Positions 1-5,821 of a stretch of 5,821 nt of DNA are shown piece by piece (position 1 is the first letter of the stretch; every line of letters begins with the position of its first letter). The translations under genes and the position numbers were made by a program. The stretch spans positions 3,661 through 9,481 of the forward strand of contig NVTX01000036.1 in assembly GCA_002401735.1 (NCBI GenBank), in the 5' to 3' direction. Source of the stretch: Methylophilaceae bacterium. GTDB taxonomy: Bacteria > Pseudomonadota > Gammaproteobacteria > Burkholderiales > Methylophilaceae. The notes under the pieces were generated by a model. That model was not told the origin of the DNA and did no database searches. It saw nothing but the letters and a program-made list of their open reading frames with translations.

Positions 1-2011
1 CAGGTTTAGCATCTTCATTTAATGAAAAATCCAAATCTGCTTCATCCGCTAGTGGCGAATCAGAAAAGTCGGATGCATCAAGCTTACCATCCGTACTTTC
101 GTTAGCATTTTCTGTTGCTTCCGCAGGAGCAGCGCCGCCTTCTTTGATTTGATAGAGTGGGTTATTAGGTTCAAGTTTAATCCCGATTTCCGCCACTTTC
201 GCCCAAGTAGGGTCTTCAGCACCTAAGGTTGTATACAATTCACCTGAAACGGTTTCAAATGCAGACATGTCTTTACTTGCCGCATACATTTCAAGCAATT
301 TAAGGTGCAATTCATAACGTTTTGGCTCTTTTGAAATAGCATCTTTTAGAATCTCTTCTGCTTGCGCATCACGGCCATAAGCCATGTAGACCTCAGCTTC
401 AGCAATCGGATCAACATCATTCGTATCAATCATGCCACCGCTTGTGCTTTGTGAGAAATCAGTCAGGAATGAGGTATCTCCAGTATCAACACTAGCCCCA
501 GAAGTATTTCCAAACACGGTATTCGCTTTCAAGCCGCCCGAGGTCATAATCCCTTGTTCAAAATCTGCAAGATTCTTAATGCGCTTATTGCGCAAGTAGA
601 ACCAACCGCCCACGAGCAATGCAAACAAACCAGCACCTGCCCCTAAAATAGTCGTGTCTACACCACCAAACATGCCTTTAAGACTATCTAATAAACCAGA
701 AATAAAGCTAGGTGGTTCCACTGGCTCAGCTGGCACTTTAGGCTGCGCAACAGGCTTAGGCTTCTCTGCTGGCTTTACAACCTCTTTCACCTCCGCGACA
801 ACTTCTTCTGCTGGCTGCGCACCAAGTTTAACTGGCGATGGCAGGCTTTCCTCTGAAGCAGCCCCTTCACTAGACTGCTGCGCATCAGACAATGCATCAC
901 TTTTCAGCGTCAAGAGCTTCTGCATATCTTCGATTTGTTTCTCTAATACAGAGATTCTATCTTGTGCGTCTGTTAACCCTTTTTCACGCGCACTGACCTC
1001 TTCTTGCAAGGCCGTTATTTTAGCTTCCATGCTAGCTGTCTTCTTTGCATCCCCAGAGGATAGTTTTACAACATCCTTAGGACCTTCACTTTCCGCAATG
1101 GATTTATCTTCTGTCGCTGGTTTTATTTTGCCACTAGTCGATTGTGTTTCTTCTTCACTCGCTTGCTGAGTGCTATCGGCAACAATGCCCGCTAACTTAT
1201 TACGATAGTCATTCCAATTGGCCGTCTGCACCTTAATTTCTTTAACAGCGGTGTTTCTTTCAATGGCGTTTAATGCTTCTTCCGTTGGCGGCTGCAAAAT
1301 TTTACCAACCTTAAGCCTATTCATGTTCTTGCCGTCAAATGCTTCCGGGTTCGCCTCAAAAAGGCCAACTAGCATCTGATCCAAACTAACGCCTGCAGGT
1401 TTCATGCGACGTGCAATTTTTGAAAGGGTATCGCCTTTACGCGTTAAATAATCTTCAGCTTCGGCTGTTTGGTCTGTGCTAATAGCACTTGCTTGCGTGG
1501 TGTCTGCTAGTGGTGTCTTTTTCTTACTCGGTACGATTGCTTTTTCTACCGTCTTATTAACCGATTTAATCGCTGGGGCCTGTATTTGGCCTGTTGTTAT
1601 TTCACGGTTGTAGCCTGGCGGGTCTAATAGCACCGTATATTCTCTTAAGATACGACCAGTTTCCCATTCAACCTCAACCAACATATCCAAGAAAGGCTCT
1701 GTAATTGGTCGATTTGATCTCAACTTAAGCACATTTTTACCGCTAGTACTTTTAGCAATTTCAACTTTAATATTACTGTGTGAAGCTGGGCGCTCCAAAC
1801 CTTGCGCTGCATAGGTAGCTTCAGGTGCGATACTAGCTTTAAGCGACGCTTTCTCTTTCGCAGTCACTGAGAGAAGCTCAATCTCCGCTTTTAGTGGCTC
1901 ACCAATACCTGAGGCAATCGTTAACTGACCCAGTCCTGCAGCCAAAACCGAGATGGGTAATAACGTCAAGCCTAAAGCTATTGACATTTTCTTTATTTTT
2001 GAGAGATACAC
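1..2011 (-). CDS. fimV: FimV, pilus/polar hub protein (3' end outside window)
   Basis: Inner-membrane protein that binds peptidoglycan and supports type IV pilus assembly, twitching and polar organisation in the family (known mainly from Pseudomonas). I translated 670 uninterrupted residues; the gene runs off the left edge, so the C-terminal end is unseen. Visible layout: signal peptide at about 1-25 (KIKK, hydrophobic stretch, cut near SVLA/AG); conserved N-terminal region from GLGQLTIASGIGEPLKAEIE; LysM-like FimV core at about 186-240 (YLTRKGDTLSKIARR, then LFEANPEAF and LKVGKIL); coiled coil at about 328-367; Pro/Glu/Val-rich linker at about 400-434; one membrane segment at about 455-473 followed by RNKRIK; SFLTDFSQ at 514-521; a TPR-like stretch at about 534-581; then an acidic tail. 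The GTG start is chosen because an in-frame TAA lies just upstream (2021-2023), AAGGTGG precedes it, and the next ATG (1987) would remove the basic part of the signal peptide. Confidence 0.93.
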   Translation of the reverse strand, partial: MYLSKIKKMSIALGLTLLPISVLAAGLGQLTIASGIGEPLKAEIELLSVTAKEKASLKASIAPEATYAAQGLERPASHSNIKVEIAKSTSGKNVLKLRSNRPITEPFLDMLVEVEWETGRILREYTVLLDPPGYNREITTGQIQAPAIKSVNKTVEKAIVPSKKKTPLADTTQASAISTDQTAEAEDYLTRKGDTLSKIARRMKPAGVSLDQMLVGLFEANPEAFDGKNMNRLKVGKILQPPTEEALNAIERNTAVKEIKVQTANWNDYRNKLAGIVADSTQQASEEETQSTSGKIKPATEDKSIAESEGPKDVVKLSSGDAKKTASMEAKITALQEEVSAREKGLTDAQDRISVLEKQIEDMQKLLTLKSDALSDAQQSSEGAASEESLPSPVKLGAQPAEEVVAEVKEVVKPAEKPKPVAQPKVPAEPVEPPSFISGLLDSLKGMFGGVDTTILGAGAGLFALLVGGWFYLRNKRIKNLADFEQGIMTSGGLKANTVFGNTSGASVDTGDTSFLTDFSQSTSGGMIDTNDVDPIAEAEVYMAYGRDAQAEEILKDAISKEPKRYELHLKLLEMYAASKDMSAFETVSGELYTTLGAEDPTWAKVAEIGIKLEPNNPLYQIKEGGAAPAEATENANESTDGKLDASDFSDSPLADEADLDFSLNEDAKP

Positions 2012-2015
2012 TATT

Positions 2016-2022
2016 CCACCTT
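2016..2022 (-). promoter_or_regulatory. fimV ribosome binding site deciding a GTG start
   Basis: The minus strand reads AAGGTGG, four bases (AATA) before GTG at 2011; counted from AGG the gap is seven. The alternative ATG at 1987 has only an A-rich stretch in front of it. The site is also the right arm of a short inverted repeat (CTTAA/TTAAG, 2020-2034) that could pair weakly over it, but the stem is only A/T-rich and probably unimportant. Confidence 0.6.
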
Positions 2023-2106
2023 AAAATTCTTAAGCATAAATTTTACTTCAATATTCCAATAACGAAATTAACATCAATTAGTTAGGGATGCAAGCTCATA
2101 ACACAC

Positions 2107-2135
2107 ATTATATTCACTACGTATGTAATTGTTTC
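2107..2135 (-). promoter_or_regulatory. Candidate sigma-70 promoter for fimV
   Basis: On the minus strand a perfect TATAAT (2107-2112) lies 17 bases after GAAACA (2130-2135), which matches the TTGACA consensus at three of six positions. Initiation would fall near position 2100, giving an untranslated leader of about 90 bases before the fimV GTG. The AT-rich setting raises the chance of a random match, but the spacing, orientation and position between asd and fimV all fit. Confidence 0.4.
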
Positions 2136-2164
2136 ATGAATAGTGTATCTTTTTAACCAAAAAA

Positions 2165-3280
2165 CTATTTTACGCTGACAAGTACGCGCAGCATACGTCT
2201 AAGCGGCTCAGCGGCGCCCCATAGCAGTTGGTCGCCCACTGTAAATGCGGACAGATATTCGCCACCCATTGCCAATTTACGCACACGGCCTATTGGCGTA
2301 TTCAATGAACCAGTAATTACTGCAGGAGATAAATCGCGCATGCTCGCATCTCGCTCATTCGGAATCACCTTCGTCCACTCATTCGCTTCATCAAGCATCT
2401 GATTTATTTCATCTAACGGCACATTCTGCTTAAGCTTGATGGTTAACGCTTGTGAATGACAACGCATTGCGCCCACACGCACGCACAAGCCATCAATAAC
2501 CATCGGGTTAGCTTCACGACCCAAAATCTTGTTGGTCTCAACGCCAGCCTTCCACTCTTCTTTGCTTTGACCATTTGCCAAATCACTATCAATCCAGGGA
2601 ATCAGGCTACCAGCTAAGGGGACGTTAAAATTTGAAGTTGGAAAATCACTAGAACGAATGGTGTCAGCAACCGTTTTATCAATTTCTAATATTGCGGAAG
2701 CTGGATCTGCCAACAATGGGCTCACTGACGCATTAATTGCACCCATCTGCGCAATGAGTTCACGCATGCTTTTCGCACCGGCACCTGATGCAGCTTGATA
2801 AGTCATTGCAGTCACCCAATCAACCAAATCAGCTTTGAACAAACCATGTAGCGCCATCAACATAAGAGAGACGGTGCAGTTACCACCGACCCAGTTGTTA
2901 ACTCCTTTGCTAAGTGCACTTTCTATCATCGGCATATTGACTGGATCTAACACAATAACCGCGTCTTTTTTCATCCGCAAAGTAGACGCCGCATCTATCC
3001 AATGGCCATTCCAACCATCCGACCTGAGCTTAGAAAACACTTCTGTTGTGTAGTCACCACCCTGACAAGTGACGATGACATCCATTACTTTAAGCGCAGC
3101 AATATCTTTCGCATCTTTAAGTGCTGACGATGCTTTACCGATGTCTGGCGCAGCAGCACCTGTTTGCGAAGTGGTAAAAAACTGCGGTTCAATCTCCGCA
3201 AAGTCATTTTCCTGCATCATGCGCTGCAATAACACTGAGCCAACCATTCCGCGCCAGCCAACAAACCCTACTTTTAACAT
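2165..3280 (-). CDS. asd: Aspartate-semialdehyde dehydrogenase
   Basis: Reduces L-aspartyl-4-phosphate to L-aspartate 4-semialdehyde with NADPH in the cytoplasm. This is the branch point for lysine/diaminopimelate, threonine and methionine. The 371 residues match the Gram-negative enzyme class (E. coli 367). The NADPH-binding start is GWRGMVGS at 8-15. The catalytic cysteine is C135 in [11 protein letters not shown]162 sits in TYQAASG. The substrate-binding region 265-280 reads [16 protein letters not shown], with R268 and the acid/base H275. SLIPWID (225-231) and [19 protein letters not shown] (near the C-terminus) are strongly conserved. The ATG at 3280 aligns with the E. coli start; its ribosome site (GGGTAGAG) is weak. 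It follows yajQ by 62 bases with no obvious terminator between, so it could be read through from upstream. No key residue is missing. Confidence 0.98.
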   Translation of the reverse strand: MLKVGFVGWRGMVGSVLLQRMMQENDFAEIEPQFFTTSQTGAAAPDIGKASSALKDAKDIAALKVMDVIVTCQGGDYTTEVFSKLRSDGWNGHWIDAASTLRMKKDAVIVLDPVNMPMIESALSKGVNNWVGGNCTVSLMLMALHGLFKADLVDWVTAMTYQAASGAGAKSMRELIAQMGAINASVSPLLADPASAILEIDKTVADTIRSSDFPTSNFNVPLAGSLIPWIDSDLANGQSKEEWKAGVETNKILGREANPMVIDGLCVRVGAMRCHSQALTIKLKQNVPLDEINQMLDEANEWTKVIPNERDASMRDLSPAVITGSLNTPIGRVRKLAMGGEYLSAFTVGDQLLWGAAEPLRRMLRVLVSVK

Positions 3281-3342
3281 ACTCTACCCATAACTATCGA
3301 CTTCACTACTTCGATTTACGATTCATCTATGATGACTAATAA

Positions 3343-3837
3343 TTAATCTCTAAAATTACCAAATTTCAGTGGAAAATCTGTAATGTTCTTTTTCACAAGC
3401 GCAATCGCATCTTGCAATAGATCTCGCTTTCCACCATTCACACGAACAGACTCACCCTGAATGCTCGCTTGCACTTTCATGCGGCTATCTTTAATGGTTC
3501 TAACAATCTTTTTCGCTAAATCACTATCAATCCCATCACGCACAACCAAGTCTTGTTTTACTTTGCTTCCAGCAACCGTCTGGACATCTTTATGCTCCAA
3601 CCGTTTAGCAGAGTCAGGCTCTTTCTTTTCCATCGCTGGCAATAAAATATCTTTAATCTGGTCTAACTGAAAGTCATTCTCTCCATACACAGTAATGACA
3701 AAATCTTTTTCGTTAAATTCCACTTTGGCTGATGTGCCTTTAAAATCATAACGATTGGTAATTTGTTTACTAGCGGTATCAATTGAGTTGCTTAAAGCGA
3801 CCTTATCAACTTCTGATGTAATATCAAATGAGGGCAT
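3343..3837 (-). CDS. yajQ: YajQ-family nucleotide-binding protein (UPF0234)
   Basis: Small cytoplasmic protein of 164 residues, almost the same length as E. coli YajQ (163). The family binds nucleotides, and a Xanthomonas member has been described as a cyclic-di-GMP effector acting with a transcription factor; whether this copy does so is unknown. Conserved features: MPSFDITSEVD at the start, a basic core at about 109-128 (KKIVRTIKDSRMKVQASIQG), RVNGGKRDLLQ at 132-142, and the characteristic NFRD end. A good AGGAG site (3844-3848) lies six bases before the ATG at 3837. The gene follows ppnP across a palindromic element and precedes asd by 62 bases; its function shows no obvious link to the amino-acid genes around it. 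Confidence 0.95.
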   Translation of the reverse strand: MPSFDITSEVDKVALSNSIDTASKQITNRYDFKGTSAKVEFNEKDFVITVYGENDFQLDQIKDILLPAMEKKEPDSAKRLEHKDVQTVAGSKVKQDLVVRDGIDSDLAKKIVRTIKDSRMKVQASIQGESVRVNGGKRDLLQDAIALVKKNITDFPLKFGNFRD

Positions 3838-3858
3838 ACAAAACTCCTTTTAAAATCT

Positions 3859-3940
3859 TATAAGCGAAAACTAGGCAAGGCGTGAGTGTGATGGCAGTAC
3901 GTTAGTACGACGAACACGAGCAACGTAGCCTAGTCGAGCA
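3859..3940. repeat. REP/MITE-like imperfect palindrome
   Basis: The outer arms are perfect: ACTAGGC (3870-3876) and GCCTAGT (3928-3934), with partial similarity continuing outward (TAAGCGA near 3861 against TCGAGCATTA near 3934-3943). The centre is GTAC-GTTA-GTAC (3897-3908), a four-base stem with a four-base loop. Between them, CGTG (3881-3884) can pair with CACG (3915-3918), or GTGT (3886-3889) with ACAC (3914-3917). It is more GC-rich than its surroundings and starts about 13 bases after the ppnP stop. It would fold in the ppnP-yajQ transcript. From memory, GGCAAGGCG...GTAC...GAGCAACG elements recur between genes in many proteobacteria, but only one copy is visible here, so dispersal is inferred. 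Confidence 0.6.
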
Positions 3941-3946
3941 TTAAAA

Positions 3947-4258
3947 CTATTCGTAATGGCAGACGTAATCTAGCGTTTCCAGAACCTCAATATCAAAACT
4001 TGAGTTCCCAGCAATTGCAAACTTGCCGCCAGCTTGATACGTTTTCCAATCATTCTCACCCGTCAACCGCACCTTACAAACACCTGAGTTAATTTCCATC
4101 AATTCAGGAGACTCTGTATTGAAAGTTAACGTACTAGGGAAAATCACACCAAGCGTATTACGCGTACCATTGGGAAACAAAACTGTATGGCTCACACATT
4201 TACCATCGAAGTAAATATTAGCCTTCTTCTTTACACTAACATTATCAAACTGAGCCAT
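3947..4258 (-). CDS. ppnP: Pyrimidine/purine nucleoside phosphorylase PpnP (DUF1255, cupin)
   Basis: A 103-residue single-domain cupin related to E. coli PpnP/YaiE (94 residues). The E. coli enzyme splits several purine and pyrimidine nucleosides with phosphate into the free base and ribose 1-phosphate. Family signatures: [12 protein letters not shown] at about 14-25, [18 protein letters not shown] at about 37-54, the [19 protein letters not shown] stretch at about 70-88, and a YVCHYE end. The N-terminal extension before the YFDGK motif marks the longer type I associate with Betaproteobacteria. AGGAG (4266-4270) lies seven bases before the ATG at 4258. It stands 78 bases after leuB, behind a likely terminator, so it is probably transcribed separately. 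Substrate choice cannot be read from the sequence. Confidence 0.92.
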   Translation of the reverse strand: MAQFDNVSVKKKANIYFDGKCVSHTVLFPNGTRNTLGVIFPSTLTFNTESPELMEINSGVCKVRLTGENDWKTYQAGGKFAIAGNSSFDIEVLETLDYVCHYE

Positions 4259-4286
4259 TTCAAATCTCCTAAACTTATTCAGCCTT

Positions 4287-4295
4287 ATTATCGCA
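4287..4295 (-). promoter_or_regulatory. Candidate extended -10 promoter for ppnP
   Basis: The minus strand reads TGCGATAAT: a TGn extension joined to GATAAT (five of six to TATAAT). It lies directly after the T-run of the leuB terminator. A hexamer 17 bases upstream (GTTACT, inside the terminator loop) matches only three of six consensus -35 positions, which an extended -10 can tolerate. Initiation near 4280 would give a leader of about 20 bases containing the AGGAG site of ppnP. Confidence 0.35.
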
Positions 4296-4296
4296 G

Positions 4297-4326
4297 AAAA
4301 GCGACTGCTAGTAACACACAGTCGCT
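4297..4326 (-). terminator. Intrinsic terminator after leuB
   Basis: On the minus strand, AGCGACTG (4319-4326) pairs perfectly with CAGTCGCT (4300-4307) across an 11-base loop, followed by TTTT then C. The hairpin starts 10 bases after the leuB stop codon. The T-run is short (four, the first shared with the stem), so termination may be partial, but the placement fits the end of the leu operon. Confidence 0.7.
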
Positions 4327-4336
4327 CTTAAATTAG

Positions 4337-5407
4337 TTACATTGCTGCGACGATTTGATCTCCCATTTCCGAACATGACACTTTCTTCATGCCTTCTTCA
4401 TAGATGTCACCAGTCCGATAACCTGCGGCCAACACTTTCTTCACTGCATTCTCAATACGAACAGCCACTGCTTCTTTATCAAAACTGTAGCGAAGCATCA
4501 TCGCGACCGAAAGTATGGTTGCAATGGGGTTAGCCAAGTTTTGACCTGCAATATCAGGTGCTGATCCGTGTGAAGGCTCATACAAACCCTGCTTGCTAGC
4601 ATTCAATGAAGCCGAAGCTAACATACCAATAGAGCCCGTCAGCATGGATGCTTCATCCGACAAAATATCACCGAAGATATTGCCGGTCACCATGACATCA
4701 AATTGTTTTGGGTTGCGAATCAACTGCATTGCGGCATTATCCACATACATATGGCTTAACTCAACTTCAGGATATTCTTTCGCGACATCAATGACGATTT
4801 CTTTCCAAAATTCTGTCGTTTCCAATACGTTAGCTTTATCGACTGAGCACAGTTTTTTATCACGCTTCATCGCAATACCAAATGCCACATGCGCGATGCG
4901 ACGTACTTCTGGCTCGCTATACACCATGGTATTAAAACCTTCTCGCTCACCTGCATCATTAATACGCATACCACGTGGCTCACCGAAGTACACATCGCCA
5001 GTCAATTCACGCACAATCATAATATCTAAACCAGCAACCACTTCTGGCTTAAGCGTAGAAGCATTCGCCAACTCAGGAAAAAGCACTGCTGGGCGTAAGT
5101 TTGCAAACAAACCTAAGTCTTTACGAATCGCCAACAAACCACGTTCTGGGCGTAGCGGACGATCTAGATTATCGTACTGTGGTCCACCAACAGCACCTAA
5201 CAATACAGCATCTGCATCACGGCAAATCTTCTGTGTGAATTCTGGGTAAGGGTGGCCATATTCATCATAAGCCTGACCACCTAATGGCGCTTCTGTAAAC
5301 ACCATTTCCATGCCTTCATTTTTTAATACGTCCAGCACGCGCAATGCTTGCTTAACGATTTCTGGACCGATACCATCACCTAGTAATACTGCAATTTTCA
5401 TTGTCAT
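4337..5407 (-). CDS. leuB: 3-isopropylmalate dehydrogenase
   Basis: Oxidises and decarboxylates (2R,3S)-3-isopropylmalate with NAD+ to 2-oxoisocaproate, the last leucine-specific step before transamination; a cytoplasmic homodimer. The 356 residues are normal for the family. LLGDGIGPE at 8-16. Substrate arginines R95, R105 and R133 (in [20 protein letters not shown] and VRELTGD). Catalytic Y140 ([10 protein letters not shown]) and K191 (SVDKANVL). Metal-binding D223, D247 and D251 (YVDNAAMQ and [13 protein letters not shown]). The NAD loop [18 protein letters not shown] is at 277-294, with D285 at the position that selects NAD+ over NADP+. All numbers were assigned by aligning to the Thermus enzyme from memory. 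Two in-frame ATGs (5407 and 5401) are possible; AGGAA at 5414-5418 lies six bases before the first, which favours 5407. The gene follows leuD by 17 bases, clearly in one operon. Confidence 0.98.
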   Translation of the reverse strand: MTMKIAVLLGDGIGPEIVKQALRVLDVLKNEGMEMVFTEAPLGGQAYDEYGHPYPEFTQKICRDADAVLLGAVGGPQYDNLDRPLRPERGLLAIRKDLGLFANLRPAVLFPELANASTLKPEVVAGLDIMIVRELTGDVYFGEPRGMRINDAGEREGFNTMVYSEPEVRRIAHVAFGIAMKRDKKLCSVDKANVLETTEFWKEIVIDVAKEYPEVELSHMYVDNAAMQLIRNPKQFDVMVTGNIFGDILSDEASMLTGSIGMLASASLNASKQGLYEPSHGSAPDIAGQNLANPIATILSVAMMLRYSFDKEAVAVRIENAVKKVLAAGYRTGDIYEEGMKKVSCSEMGDQIVAAM

Positions 5408-5424
5408 TTCTAATTCCTATGTTT

Positions 5425-5821
5425 TTATGTAAACGACCAAGGCTGAGTCGCCTTATGTTTTGTTTCGAATGCTTTAATTTTGTCTTCGTGAGCCAATGTC
5501 AAACCAATTTCATCTAAGCCATTAAGCAAATTATGTTTCGATGTTTCATTCACTTCAAAACTAAATGAATCGCCTGATGGCGTCGTCACTGTTTGTGAAG
5601 ACAAATCGACATTTAAGACATAACCTTCAGTGGCTTCGCACTCTTTAAATAACTGCTCGACTTTCTCAGCGCTAGCCACAATTGGCAAAATGCCATTTTT
5701 AAAGCAGTTGTTATAAAAGATATCTGCAAAGCTAGGCGCAATAATGACGCGGAAGCCAAAACCATCAATCGCCCAAGGTGCGTGTTCACGGCTAGATCCA
5801 CAACCGAAATTTTCGCGCGCT
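5425..5821 (-). CDS. leuD: 3-isopropylmalate dehydratase small subunit (5' end outside window)
   Basis: Small (swivel-domain) subunit of isopropylmalate isomerase, which with LeuC converts 2-isopropylmalate to 3-isopropylmalate, the step just before LeuB. The visible 131 C-terminal residues run in frame from 5820 to a TAA at 5425-5427; about 75-85 N-terminal residues are missing by comparison with E. coli LeuD (201). The visible part begins [17 protein letters not shown], the family signature loop, followed by [19 protein letters not shown], then [17 protein letters not shown] near the end. A shorter frame from an internal TTG at 5688 is not a true start, because the signature lies upstream of it. 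leuC is expected just outside the window to the right. The gene looks intact as far as it can be seen. Confidence 0.96.
   Translation of the reverse strand, partial: ARENFGCGSSREHAPWAIDGFGFRVIIAPSFADIFYNNCFKNGILPIVASAEKVEQLFKECEATEGYVLNVDLSSQTVTTPSGDSFSFEVNETSKHNLLNGLDEIGLTLAHEDKIKAFETKHKATQPWSFT

Larger units (their letters stand above)
2012..2164. other. asd-fimV intergenic region
   Basis: This AT-rich gap of 153 bases is the longest in the window. It holds the candidate fimV promoter and leader. An inverted repeat TATTCA/TGAATA (2111-2116 and 2137-2142) brackets the promoter spacer. Just after the asd stop the minus strand reads TTTTTTGGTTAAAAA, an all-A/T hairpin without a GC stem, so I do not call a terminator there. 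No credible small gene is present; the few ATG-led frames are under ten codons. Confidence 0.6.

Noticed and set aside
654..1169. Open frame of 171 codons on the plus strand
   Set aside because: It lies wholly antisense to fimV, is Ser/Thr/Ala-rich low-complexity protein, has no recognisable domain and is explained by the codon bias of the opposite strand.
400..2011. Possible frameshift in fimV, since no complete minus-strand frame closes within the window
   Set aside because: Codon-by-codon translation from GTG at 2011 to the left edge gives 670 residues without a stop and in register, so the gene is simply cut by the window edge.
1894..2085. Plus-strand frame of 63 codons across the fimV 5' end
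   Set aside because: It is antisense to the fimV signal peptide and promoter region, starts without ATG and has no conserved features.
2148..2164. T-run/A-run after asd as an intrinsic terminator
   Set aside because: The possible hairpin (TTTTT-GGTT-AAAAA) has no G-C pairs in its stem, so it is unlikely to stop transcription.
3323..3335. Small hairpin TCATC-TAT-GATGA between yajQ and asd
   Set aside because: The five-base stem is weak and no T-run follows on the minus strand; no convincing asd promoter is seen in this 62-base gap either.
4593..5249. Open frame of 218 codons on the plus strand
   Set aside because: It is antisense to the conserved catalytic core of leuB, has no family resemblance and no ribosome site; a shadow frame.
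5613..5801. Minus-strand frame of 62 codons within leuD
   Set aside because: It overlaps leuD in a different frame; the leuD frame carries the [13 protein letters not shown] signature and is plainly the real one.

Overview
This is an ordinary-looking chromosomal window from a proteobacterium. Every gene I can support lies on the minus strand. Read in the direction of transcription, from right to left, the order is leuD (3' part), leuB, ppnP, yajQ, asd and fimV (5' part). The leuD-leuB-asd-fimV order is a familiar core of the leuCDB-asd-fimV-truA neighbourhood of Beta- and Gammaproteobacteria. The moderate base composition (mid-40s % G+C by eye), the absence of an asd-like usg gene between asd and fimV, and the roughly 103-residue PpnP type suggest a betaproteobacterium, perhaps of the Methylophilaceae. 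That taxonomic guess is an inference from recalled family features and is not proven by the sequence.

Layout: positions 5425-5821 hold the C-terminal part of LeuD. leuB (4337-5407) follows after 17 bases and ends at a hairpin with a T-run that looks like an intrinsic terminator. A candidate extended -10 promoter for ppnP sits immediately behind that hairpin. ppnP (3947-4258) and yajQ (3343-3837) are separated by a 109-base gap. About 65-75 bases of that gap form a REP/MITE-like imperfect palindrome, the only obvious non-coding element of note. asd (2165-3280) follows yajQ. A 153-base AT-rich gap with a perfect TATAAT box then precedes fimV, which starts with GTG at 2011 and runs off the left edge with 670 residues visible and no frameshift.

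Functionally, LeuD and LeuB carry out steps of leucine biosynthesis. Asd makes aspartate semialdehyde for lysine/diaminopimelate, threonine and methionine. PpnP is a small nucleoside phosphorylase. YajQ is a nucleotide-binding (possibly cyclic-di-GMP) protein. FimV is an inner-membrane, peptidoglycan-binding hub protein of type IV pili and cell-pole organisation. I see no CRISPR array, tRNA, rRNA, insertion sequence, prophage or defence gene, and I do not find a new multi-gene system here. The most useful leads are the palindromic element and the ppnP-yajQ pair placed between leuB and asd.
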